From the NCBI GenBank assembly GCA_964551215.1, contig CAZKBV010000072.1:1-7850 (forward strand): a stretch of 7,850 nt of DNA, in the 5' to 3' direction. Below are positions 1 to 5,925 of this stretch, piece by piece; position 1 is the stretch's first letter, and the number at the start of each line of letters is the position of its first letter. Origin of the DNA: JAFLUQ01 sp964551215. Lineage in GTDB: Bacteria > Bacillota > Clostridia > UMGS1883. A program made the translations under genes and the position numbers. The notes beneath the pieces are model-generated. The model made no database searches, was not told the origin of the DNA, and was given only the letters and a program-made list of their open reading frames with translations.

Positions 1-1619
1 CTCACGGAGGAGGTCATAATATCCGTATCTATACCGGCGCCCCAAGAGGAGGTATTGCCGTCGCTGATTTCGATATATGAAACAGCGGAGCTTTTGCTTC
101 CCTTTTCGAGGGCGTGTTCCTTATAGGTGGAAACGGAAAAGCCCGGGTGGAAGCGGTCACAGAGAGCGTTGCACACGGCGTCAAGGCGGCCGTTGCCGTG
201 TCCGGCAAGGACAAGGGTTTCCCCGTTCATTTCAATTGTGACCTCGGCTTCGATGCCGTTGCGCTGAACATAGTGACACTCCATAAGCTTCATGGGCGAG
301 GAAAGGTTTATGAAATCCTTCTTGAATATGCCGACGACCTCCTCGGGGGAAAGCTCCTTATGCAAATGGTCGGAGACGGACTTGACGGCATAGCCGAAAA
401 CCTCCCGCATTTTCGGGGGCAAGTCGTAGCCGAACTGCTTTTCCATAAGATAGCCGATTCCGCCCTTGCCGCTTTGGCTGTTGATGCGGATAACGTCGCT
501 TTCGTATTCCCTTCCCACGTCCGCCGGATCGATGGGCAGGTAGGGAACCGTCCACTGCTCAAGGCTCTTTTCCTCGCGCCACTTCATGCCCTTCGCGATG
601 GCGTCCTGATGGGAGCCGCTGAACGCGGCGAAAACCAGCCGTCCGGCGTAGGGAGTGCGTTCGCCTACGGTCATGCCTGTGAGACGTTCGTATGCCGCCG
701 CGATAAGGGGAAGATTTTCAAAATTAAGCTTTGGATCAACTCCGTGGCTGAACATATTCATCGCGAGAGTTACAATGTCCACATTGCCTGTGCGCTCGCC
801 GTTGCCGAAAAGCGTACCCTCGATTCTGTCGCCTCCGGCAAGAAGCCCCAGCTCGCTGTCCGCCACGGCGCAGCCTCGGTCGTTATGGGGATGAAGGGAA
901 ATTATCAGGTTTTCGCGGCAGTGCAGATTGTCGTTCATATATTCGATTTGGCTTGCGTAAACGTGGGGGAGAGACATTTCCACCGTAACGGGCAGATTGA
1001 TTATAACCTTGTTTTGGGGAGTGGGGCGCCAGACGTCAATAACGGCGTTGCATATTTCAAGAGCGTACTCCGGCTCGGTGCCGGTAAAGCTTTCGGGGGA
1101 GTATTCAAAGCGGAAATTTCCCGGGGTTTTTTCGGCGTACTCCTTCAGAAGCTTTGCTCCGGATACGGCGATTTCGGTGATTTCGTCCTTGCTTTTTCTG
1201 AACACCTGTTCCCGCTGGGCCACGCTGGTGGAGTTGTAAAGATGCACGATGGCGTTTTTGCAGCCCTTTAGAGACTCGAAGGTCTTTTTTATAATGTGTT
1301 CCCGCGACTGAGTAAGCACCTGTATGGTTACGTCGTCGGGGATAAGATTTTTTTCGATAAGAGTGCGTGTAAATTCGTATTCCGTTTCGCTGGCGGCGGG
1401 GAAGCCTACCTCGATTTCCTTAAAGCCCACCTCAATGAGGAACCTAAAAAACTCCAGCTTTTCATCGAGGCTCATAGGCACCACAAGCGCCTGATTGCCG
1501 TCGCGCAGATCCACGCTGCACCATATGGGGGCTTTGTCAATGTATTCCTTTTTCGCCCATTTCAGTTTGTTTACCGGAGGCATAAAGTAGCCCCTTTGAT
1601 ACTTTTGGTAGTTTTTCAT
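1..1619 (-). CDS. leuA: 2-isopropylmalate synthase, long (yeast-like) form, 3' end cut by window edge
   Basis: This enzyme condenses acetyl-CoA with 2-ketoisovalerate, the first committed step of leucine synthesis in the cytoplasm. The minus strand is open without a stop from the ATG at 1619-1617 to the edge, giving 539 codons plus two bases. Visible motifs are DLRDGNQ (residues 37-43, TIM-barrel start, metal-ligand Asp40), HPHNDRG (243-249, metal-ligand His243 and His245), and GNGERTGN (272-279), with Asn279 the likely third protein ligand. The N-terminal MPPVNKLKW stretch and the overall length match the long LeuA class also found in yeast. Residues from about 430 onward correspond to the LeuA dimer/allosteric domain that binds leucine in characterised homologues. 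Roughly 20 C-terminal residues are probably missing, judged from usual family length. The start is supported by AAGGGAG at 1629-1635, 9 bases upstream. A leucine T-box precedes the gene, which agrees with the assignment. The plus-strand frames opposite it are shadows. Confidence 0.96.
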   Translation of the reverse strand, partial: MKNYQKYQRGYFMPPVNKLKWAKKEYIDKAPIWCSVDLRDGNQALVVPMSLDEKLEFFRFLIEVGFKEIEVGFPAASETEYEFTRTLIEKNLIPDDVTIQVLTQSREHIIKKTFESLKGCKNAIVHLYNSTSVAQREQVFRKSKDEITEIAVSGAKLLKEYAEKTPGNFRFEYSPESFTGTEPEYALEICNAVIDVWRPTPQNKVIINLPVTVEMSLPHVYASQIEYMNDNLHCRENLIISLHPHNDRGCAVADSELGLLAGGDRIEGTLFGNGERTGNVDIVTLAMNMFSHGVDPKLNFENLPLIAAAYERLTGMTVGERTPYAGRLVFAAFSGSHQDAIAKGMKWREEKSLEQWTVPYLPIDPADVGREYESDVIRINSQSGKGGIGYLMEKQFGYDLPPKMREVFGYAVKSVSDHLHKELSPEEVVGIFKKDFINLSSPMKLMECHYVQRNGIEAEVTIEMNGETLVLAGHGNGRLDAVCNALCDRFHPGFSVSTYKEHALEKGSKSSAVSYIEISDGNTSSWGAGIDTDIMTSSV

Positions 1620-1676
1620 ACCCGATTGCTCCCTTCATGTTATTATGTAAAAATTAAATTAAAAAGCATAAATAAA

Positions 1677-1708
1677 AGCTTCGTCCCTATTATTATAGAG
1701 ACGAAGCT
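1677..1708 (-). terminator. T-box intrinsic terminator ahead of leuA
   Basis: In transcript orientation a 13-bp stem pairs AGCTTCGTCTCTA (1708-1696) with TAGGGACGAAGCT (1689-1677). It has one G-U pair and a 6-base TAATAA loop. A T-rich tail TTTTATTT follows directly. The 5' arm lies just after the T-box sequence, so antiterminator and terminator are mutually exclusive, as expected for this riboswitch class. Confidence 0.93.
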
Positions 1709-1712
1709 GACT

Positions 1713-1727
1713 CCGCGGTACCACTCT
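1713..1727 (-). promoter_or_regulatory. T-box sequence (antiterminator bulge)
   Basis: The transcript-strand sequence is AGAGTGGTACCGCGG, one base off the usual AGGGTGGNACCGCG consensus. The TGGT part is the bulge that pairs with the free tRNA 3' end when the tRNA is uncharged. A small CGCC/GGCG hairpin sits just before it, as in many Firmicute T-boxes. Confidence 0.93.
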
Positions 1728-1953
1728 GATTCGCCCTAAAGGCGCACTTTACGGATACATTCATATCCTGCCGCATGATTACGGACGGCCTCCGTCTTAA
1801 CCTATAACCTTTAAAAAAGGGTTCAGCAAGCGACTCCGAGGCGAGTTCGGATAAACTTTGCCACCCGCTCGCACCAACCGCCGGCTCTCTGAAGGCTTTA
1901 TTTATCTTACTATTCCTCTTCACAGTCTTTACGCAAAATTAAATTATGAAGTT

Positions 1954-1982
1954 ATTATAGCACAGGCTTCGCAAAAATGCAA
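1954..1982 (-). promoter_or_regulatory. sigma-A promoter for the T-box/leuA transcript
   Basis: On the minus strand, TTGCAT (1982-1977) and TATAAT (1959-1954) are separated by exactly 17 bases. A TG one base before the -10 makes it an extended -10 promoter. The predicted start is near 1947, giving a leader of about 330 bases before leuA. The -35 lies only about 28 bases past the purA stop. Confidence 0.85.
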
Positions 1983-2010
1983 GTGTTTTTTTTAATTTTT
2001 TCAAAAAAGC

Positions 2011-3282
2011 TTATCTTACGAGATTCTGGGTTCTGTCGGGGCCTACGCCGACCATGGAAACACGAACGCCGCAAAGCTCCTCGATGCGCTTGATGTAATT
2101 TTTGGCGTTTTCGGGAAGCGCGTCGTAGCTTTCCGTCTTGCCGATATCTCCTTCCCAGCCGGGGAGAACCTCATATACCGGCTCGCATTTTTCGAGTATT
2201 TCCAAAGAGTAAGGAAAATCCGTTATCACTTCGCCGTTATACTTGTATCCGGCGCAGATTTTAACGTCGCCTATGCCGGAAAGGGTGTCGATTTTGTTTA
2301 CGGCAATGCTGTTAAGACCGCTGGTACGGGCGGCAAACCTAACGATAACGGCGTCAAACCAGCCGCACCGTCTGGGGCGGCCTGTAGTCGTGCCGAATTC
2401 GCCGCCTCGGTTACGGATAATGTCGCCGGTTTCGTCCGAAAGCTCCGTGGGGAAGGGACCCTTGCCCACTCTTGTGGTGTACGCCTTTACAACGCCGATG
2501 CACTCGTCAATGGCGGTGGGGCCGATTCCGGCACCGACGCATACGCCGCCGCTTACGGGGTGAGAGGAGGTGACGTAAGGGTAAGTGCCAAGGTCTATAT
2601 CCAACAGCGTGGCCTGCGCACCCTCGAAAAGCACGTTTTTGCCTTCCTTAAGCGCGTTGTGAAGCAGAACGGTACAGTCCGCCATAAAGGGCTTAAGACG
2701 CTTCGCGTATCCCACGTATTCCTCCGCGTAGTCCTCGTATTTAAGCGGCTTTTCGCCGTACACCTTTTCTATAAACAGATTCTTCATTTCGAGGTTTTCC
2801 TTGAAGCGGCGGCGGAAAACGCCCTCATCGACAAATTCGTGCATACGGATGCCGCTTCTTTCGGCCTTATCCATGTAGCAGGGGCCTATGCCGCGCTTGG
2901 TTGTTCCGATTTCGCTTGCGCCTCTGAGCTTTTCGCTGAGGCCGTCAAGAATAATATGATAGGGGAGAATAATGTGAGCTCTTGCGTCAACCTTAAGATT
3001 GCTCACGTCGATGCCCTTAGAGGTCAGCATATCTATTTCCTCAAGGAGAACCTTGGGATCAACCACAACGCCGTTGCCTATAATGCAGAGGGTGTTTGGG
3101 TAAAGGATGCCGGAGGGCGTAAGGTGGAGCTTATACTGTTCGCCGTTCGCCTCCACGGTATGACCGGCGTTGTTTCCGCCCTGAGAGCGTACAACAACAT
3201 CGCTTTGTCCCGCAAGAATATCAATAATTTTACCTTTGCCCTCATCGCCCCACTGGGCGCCCATAACTACTTTTGATGGCAT
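2011..3282 (-). CDS. purA: adenylosuccinate synthetase
   Basis: PurA joins IMP and aspartate using GTP to form adenylosuccinate, the first of two steps from IMP to AMP, in the cytoplasm. The 423-aa protein has the usual family length. Visible signatures are GDEGKGK at 12-18 (phosphate loop with catalytic Asp13), GNNAGHT at 36-42 (catalytic His41), GNGVVVDP at 69-76, TTTGRPRRCGW at 298-308 (aspartate-binding loop), NKID at 329-332 (guanine recognition), and a C-terminal GPDRTQ at 414-419. GGGAGG ends 8 bases before the ATG at 3282, which supports this start. The gene is transcribed alone and divergently from argC. No convincing intrinsic terminator follows the TAA at 2011-2013, only an A/T hairpin without a T tract. 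The leuA promoter begins almost at once. No key residue is missing. Confidence 0.98.
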   Translation of the reverse strand: MPSKVVMGAQWGDEGKGKIIDILAGQSDVVVRSQGGNNAGHTVEANGEQYKLHLTPSGILYPNTLCIIGNGVVVDPKVLLEEIDMLTSKGIDVSNLKVDARAHIILPYHIILDGLSEKLRGASEIGTTKRGIGPCYMDKAERSGIRMHEFVDEGVFRRRFKENLEMKNLFIEKVYGEKPLKYEDYAEEYVGYAKRLKPFMADCTVLLHNALKEGKNVLFEGAQATLLDIDLGTYPYVTSSHPVSGGVCVGAGIGPTAIDECIGVVKAYTTRVGKGPFPTELSDETGDIIRNRGGEFGTTTGRPRRCGWFDAVIVRFAARTSGLNSIAVNKIDTLSGIGDVKICAGYKYNGEVITDFPYSLEILEKCEPVYEVLPGWEGDIGKTESYDALPENAKNYIKRIEELCGVRVSMVGVGPDRTQNLVR

Positions 3283-3290
3283 AATACATT

Positions 3291-3370
3291 CCTCCCGAGA
3301 GATACTTTAAGCGCCAAAGCCGATATACAACATAAACAAGCGATATTTTACCAAATACGCAAACATCGGC
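3291..3370 (-). promoter_or_regulatory. Foldable purA 5' leader, class unknown
   Basis: In the transcript, an outer helix pairs GCCGAT (3370-3365) with ATCGGC (3324-3319). It encloses a hairpin GCG-TATTT/AAATA-CGC (3360-3340) with a GGTA loop and one bulged T. A weak TCTC/GAGG helix (3302-3291) covers the Shine-Dalgarno bases. I do not see the conserved core of the purine riboswitch, a PurR-type box, or a terminator. The pairing is visible, but a regulatory role is only an inference. Confidence 0.35.
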
Positions 3371-3383
3371 ACACGCCTTTTTC

Positions 3384-3412
3384 ATTATAACAAAAAAATC
3401 TGAAAAAAGCAA
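3384..3412 (-). promoter_or_regulatory. sigma-A promoter for purA
   Basis: On the minus strand, TTGCTT (3412-3407) and TATAAT (3389-3384) are separated by 17 bases. The -35 abuts a T7A7 tract that could act as an UP element. The predicted start is near 3378, leaving a leader of about 95 bases before purA. Confidence 0.8.
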
Positions 3413-3414
3413 GA

Positions 3415-3428
3415 TTTTTTTAAAAAAA
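3415..3428. promoter_or_regulatory. T7A7 tract between divergent promoters (possible shared UP element)
   Basis: Seven T followed by seven A form a perfect AT palindrome centred between the purA and argC -35 boxes, which are 20 bases apart. A/T tracts upstream of a -35 commonly contact the alpha subunit of RNA polymerase. Because the tract is symmetric, it presents the same sequence to both promoters. Confidence 0.5.
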
Positions 3429-3432
3429 GTAC

Positions 3433-3461
3433 TTGCAATTTTATGCGCATGGATGTATAAT
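3433..3461 (+). promoter_or_regulatory. sigma-A promoter for the argC operon
   Basis: TTGCAA (3433-3438) and TATAAT (3456-3461) are separated by 17 bases. The predicted start is near 3468, giving an untranslated leader of about 50 bases. ATAATTAT is a perfect palindrome covering the -10, but I cannot call a full ArgR operator here. Confidence 0.83.
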
Positions 3462-3517
3462 TATGAAATCAACAATACAGCAACAACATAAAAACGAAAC
3501 AAACGGAGGTTTTATTT

Positions 3518-4558
3518 ATGATAAGAGTGGGAGTTTTGGGAGCTACGGGCTACGCCGGTTCGGAGGTTGTAAGGCTGCTTTCCCGCCACGAGGGCTGTAA
3601 GCTCACAATGTTGGTTTCCCGAACCTTCAAGGGGCAGAAAATAAGCAGCGTCTATCAGAGCCTCAGGGGAATATGCGATATTGTTTGCGAGGAGCTTAAC
3701 ACGGAAGAAGCGGCAAAGCGGTGCGACGTGGTGTTTACCGCGCTTCCCCACGGAGCTTCCAAGGAGGTAATCCCCGCCCTTTATGAGGCCGGATTGAAGA
3801 TTATTGACCTGAGCGGCGATTTCAGATATAACGACGTTAATGTTTATGAACAGTGGTACGGCCAGCCCCACAGCGCGCCTCAGCTGCTGAAAGAATCGGT
3901 ATACGGTCTTTGCGAGCTTCACAGGGAGGAAATAAAGAAAACCAAGCTTGTGGGAAATCCCGGCTGTTACACAACGTGTTCCATACTGGGGCTCGCTCCG
4001 CTGGTGAAAAACGGTCTTATAGATAATACTTCGATAATAATAGACGCCAAAAGCGGCGTAAGCGGCGGCGGAAGAGAGCTTAAGCAGGATTATCATTTTT
4101 GCGAATGTACGGAAAATATGAAGGCCTACAAGCTTGGAACTCACCGCCACACAAGCGAAATAGAGCAGGAGCTGGGGCTTCTTGCCAAGGAAGAAATAAA
4201 GCTCTCCTTCAGTCCGCATCTTGTGCCTATGAAAAGGGGAATTTTCGCCACCTGCTACGCCAATTTGAAAACCGACAAATCCCAAGAGGAGCTTATAGAG
4301 CTTTACAGGGAATTTTATAAGGGGGAGTATTTTGTGCGCGTTTACGACAGCGGCTCCCTCCCCGAAAGCAACCATGTCGCCGGAAGCAATTTTGTCGATA
4401 TCGGGCTTGTGACGGATAAGCGGCTTAACAGGGTAATTGTTATAAGCGCCATCGACAACCTTGTTAAGGGAGCGGCGGGGCAGGCCGTGCAGAATATGAA
4501 TCTAATGTTCGGCCTTGACGAAAGAACGGGGCTGCTTCAGGCCGGACTGTATCTTTAA
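3518..4558 (+). CDS. argC: N-acetyl-gamma-glutamyl-phosphate reductase
   Basis: ArgC reduces N-acetylglutamyl-phosphate to N-acetylglutamate semialdehyde with NADPH, the third step of the acetylated arginine/ornithine pathway. The 346-aa protein matches the usual length. The N-terminus has a Rossmann GATGYAGSE motif (8-16). GNPGCYTT carries the catalytic Cys150, SGVSGGGR lies at 179-186, and HRHTSEIEQ (209-217) carries the likely catalytic His211. GGAGG at 3505-3509 sits 8 bases before the ATG. argB follows after 16 bases. In many Clostridia argJ lies between or next to these genes, but here it is absent, so the acetyl-group supply must be encoded elsewhere. The long minus-strand frame opposite this gene is a shadow. 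Confidence 0.98.
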   Translation: MIRVGVLGATGYAGSEVVRLLSRHEGCKLTMLVSRTFKGQKISSVYQSLRGICDIVCEELNTEEAAKRCDVVFTALPHGASKEVIPALYEAGLKIIDLSGDFRYNDVNVYEQWYGQPHSAPQLLKESVYGLCELHREEIKKTKLVGNPGCYTTCSILGLAPLVKNGLIDNTSIIIDAKSGVSGGGRELKQDYHFCECTENMKAYKLGTHRHTSEIEQELGLLAKEEIKLSFSPHLVPMKRGIFATCYANLKTDKSQEELIELYREFYKGEYFVRVYDSGSLPESNHVAGSNFVDIGLVTDKRLNRVIVISAIDNLVKGAAGQAVQNMNLMFGLDERTGLLQAGLYL

Positions 4559-4560
4559 TA

Positions 4561-4577
4561 AAGGAGTGGAACACATG
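4561..4577 (+). promoter_or_regulatory. argB ribosome binding site that fixes the start
   Basis: AAGGAG at 4561-4566 lies 8 bases before the ATG at 4575. The in-frame ATG at 4515 falls inside argC, has no such site, and would add 20 residues unlike the family, so 4575 is preferred. Confidence 0.9.
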
Positions 4578-5438
4578 GAGGAACTCATAAAAAAAGCGGG
4601 CATACTTATTGAAGCTTTGCCCTACATACAAAAGCTCAACGGCAAGACCGTGGTTGTAAAATACGGCGGAAACGCCATGATAAGCAGCGAGCTGCGCCAA
4701 TCCGTTATGGAGGATATAACCTTGCTTAAATATATCGGGGCCAGACCGATAGTTGTCCACGGCGGCGGGCCGGACATTACGGCGGCGCTTAAAACCTTTA
4801 ACATTGAAAGCCGCTTTGTGAACGGTCTGCGCTATACGGACGAAAGCACTATGGAGGTTGCCCAGATGGTGCTTGTCGGAAAGACAAACAAGTCGGTTGT
4901 TTCAACCATAAACGCAAAGGGCGGAAAGGCCATCGGTCTGTGCGGCATAGACGGCAGCATTATAAAGTGCAAAAAGAAAACCACTGTTGTGGACGGCAGG
5001 GAAGAGGAGCTTGGCTTCGTAGGCGAGGTTGTGGACGTGGACACCCATGTTATAGACCTTATCAGCGATGACCGCTACATTCCGGTTATTGCGCCCATAG
5101 GCACGGATAACGAGGGCAACAGCTACAACATAAACGCCGATACGGCCGCTTCCTCCGTGGCGGCGGCCTTGGGAGCGGAAAAGCTGATTTTCCTTACGGA
5201 TACGGAGGGCGTAAAGGGCGCGGACGGAAATATAATTTACGAAATGAACAAAAAAACCGCCGTCTCCCTTATCGAAAGCGGTATAATAAACGGGGGAATG
5301 ATTCCCAAGGTATACGGCTGTCTGGACGCAATTAAGGCGGGGGTAAACCGGGTGCATATTATTGACGGGCGCATACCCCACTGTATTCTTCTGGAAATTT
5401 TCACCAACACCGGTATCGGCACCATGATAACAAGGTAA
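4575..5438 (+). CDS. argB: acetylglutamate kinase, arginine-sensitive type
   Basis: ArgB phosphorylates N-acetylglutamate with ATP, the second step of the acetylated arginine pathway and the usual control point. From the ATG at 4575 it is 287 aa, close to the family norm. Visible motifs are KYGGNAM (29-35, catalytic Lys29), VHGGGPDI (61-68, substrate loop), NINADTAA (185-192, catalytic Asp189), and GGMIPK (240-245, catalytic Lys245). An N-terminal helix of about 25 residues before the first strand (LIEALPYIQKLNGKT) and the C-terminal HIIDGRIPH (261-269) resemble hexameric, arginine-inhibited kinases such as that of Thermotoga, unlike the E. coli enzyme. Feedback inhibition by arginine is therefore inferred. 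The gene follows argC by 16 bases, and the next ORF starts 15 bases after its stop. Confidence 0.97.
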   Translation: MEELIKKAGILIEALPYIQKLNGKTVVVKYGGNAMISSELRQSVMEDITLLKYIGARPIVVHGGGPDITAALKTFNIESRFVNGLRYTDESTMEVAQMVLVGKTNKSVVSTINAKGGKAIGLCGIDGSIIKCKKKTTVVDGREEELGFVGEVVDVDTHVIDLISDDRYIPVIAPIGTDNEGNSYNINADTAASSVAAALGAEKLIFLTDTEGVKGADGNIIYEMNKKTAVSLIESGIINGGMIPKVYGCLDAIKAGVNRVHIIDGRIPHCILLEIFTNTGIGTMITR

Positions 5439-5442
5439 TTGC

Positions 5443-5456
5443 GGAGGAAAACCATG
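5443..5456 (+). promoter_or_regulatory. Ribosome binding site for the 112-aa ORF
   Basis: GGAGG at 5443-5447 lies 6 bases before the ATG at 5454. An in-frame TTG at 5439 lies upstream of this site, so it is not the likely start. Confidence 0.85.
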
Positions 5457-5792
5457 CTTTTATTTAACGGAAAAAAGAAGGAGCAGCGCGCGGAGCTTGA
5501 AGGGCGAAAAGCCATACTTGAGCGCATACGTAACCGAAAGGTGCTGTATGTGGCCGCGAGAGGCGAGAAGGGCGAAACAATACTCTGCCGCGAGGCCTTT
5601 ATAAATATAATAGACGAAAAGGAAATAGCCATATTGTCCGAAAACAAGGAGGTTCTCCGCATTGCCGTCGATAAGGCTCGTCTCGGGGAGCTTATGAGCC
5701 TTGGGGGAGCGTTGATAAGCGGCGAGGACGTATACGGCAATGAAATAAGCGTTGTAGCCTATTATACCAGCGATATACAGCGGGAAAGGTAA
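5454..5792 (+). CDS. Unrecognised 112-aa protein, third gene of the arg operon
   Basis: I do not recognise this family and assign no function. The ORF has a good ribosome binding site, codon use like its neighbours, and starts 15 bases after argB, so translation as part of the arg transcript is likely. Residues 1-30 are strongly charged and lysine/arginine-rich (FNGKKKEQ, then a probable amphipathic helix). The rest alternates probable short strands and helices: VLYVAAR (30-36), EIAILSE (57-63), EVLRIAVD (66-73), and EISVVAYYTS (97-106). There is one cysteine (Cys45), no signal peptide and no membrane segment, so a small cytoplasmic protein is likely. It could be a general small protein that merely shares the transcript, or a partner of ArgB or ArgC. 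The sequence alone does not decide this. Confidence 0.8.
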   Translation: MLLFNGKKKEQRAELEGRKAILERIRNRKVLYVAARGEKGETILCREAFINIIDEKEIAILSENKEVLRIAVDKARLGELMSLGGALISGEDVYGNEISVVAYYTSDIQRER

Positions 5793-5852
5793 ATGCCCGT
5801 ATATAAGCGGGTCGGCTTACGGGGCGTTTGCCGCTGCAAAACACCATAGAAG

Positions 5853-5890
5853 AAAAAATCCGAGGCGTCCATGAACGCTTCGGATTTTTT
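5853..5890. terminator. Bidirectional intrinsic terminator between convergent operons
   Basis: A 16-bp stem pairs 5853-5868 with 5875-5890 across a 6-base loop (CCATGA), with one G-U pair. The arms begin with A6 and end with T6, so the hairpin has a U tract in either direction. It lies 60 bases past the 112-aa ORF on the plus strand and 35 bases past mnmA on the minus strand, exactly where convergent transcripts need to end. Confidence 0.93.
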
Positions 5891-5925
5891 ATCCCTTTTA
5901 GATTGTTTCGGCAGATTGTTTCAGC

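Larger units (their letters stand above)
1677..1927 (-). promoter_or_regulatory. T-box riboswitch, tRNA-Leu (specifier CUC), controlling leuA
   Basis: This leader senses uncharged tRNA-Leu and switches between a terminator and an antiterminator. In transcript orientation, the stem I base pairs GACT (1927-1924) with AGTC (near 1832-1835). A GAGG/CCTC helix follows, with an AGTA element on the 5' side of the specifier loop. The 3' side of that loop reads GAA-CTC-G, placing the specifier CUC (leucine) at 1843-1845. The distal stem I contains GGTTGGTGCGAGC. The conserved T-box sequence AGAGTGGTACCGCGG lies at 1713-1727, and its TGGT bulge would pair with a tRNA acceptor end ACCA. That fits the A discriminator base of tRNA-Leu, so both contact sites agree. 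Terminator and leuA lie immediately downstream. The boundaries of stems II and III were not folded in detail. The small open frame across this region is a shadow. Confidence 0.95.

Noticed and set aside
114..1271. A 385-aa plus-strand open frame opposite leuA
   Set aside because: The minus strand encodes unmistakable LeuA motifs throughout. The plus frame has no ribosome binding site and no recognisable domain, so it is a shadow of codon bias.
1693..1923. A 76-aa minus-strand open frame ahead of leuA
   Set aside because: It covers the T-box stems and specifier and would be read through conserved RNA structure. No convincing ribosome binding site was seen.
1983..2007. A/T-only hairpin after purA as a terminator
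   Set aside because: The helix is all A-T and the transcript continues with A residues rather than a U tract, so it is unlikely to terminate efficiently.
2560..3276. A 238-aa plus-strand open frame opposite purA
   Set aside because: It lies entirely within purA, which has all family signatures, and shows no start signal of its own.
3456..3485. Possible ArgR operator at the argC promoter
   Set aside because: There is a TGAA half-site at 3464-3467 and an ATAATTAT palindrome at the -10, but the second half-site does not fit the ARG box consensus.
3512..4375. A 287-aa minus-strand open frame opposite argC
   Set aside because: argC is complete and well supported on the plus strand. The minus frame would also overlap the argC ribosome binding site region.
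4515..4574. N-terminal extension of ArgB from the ATG at 4515
   Set aside because: This stretch overlaps the end of argC and has no family similarity. The AAGGAG at 4561 points to 4575.
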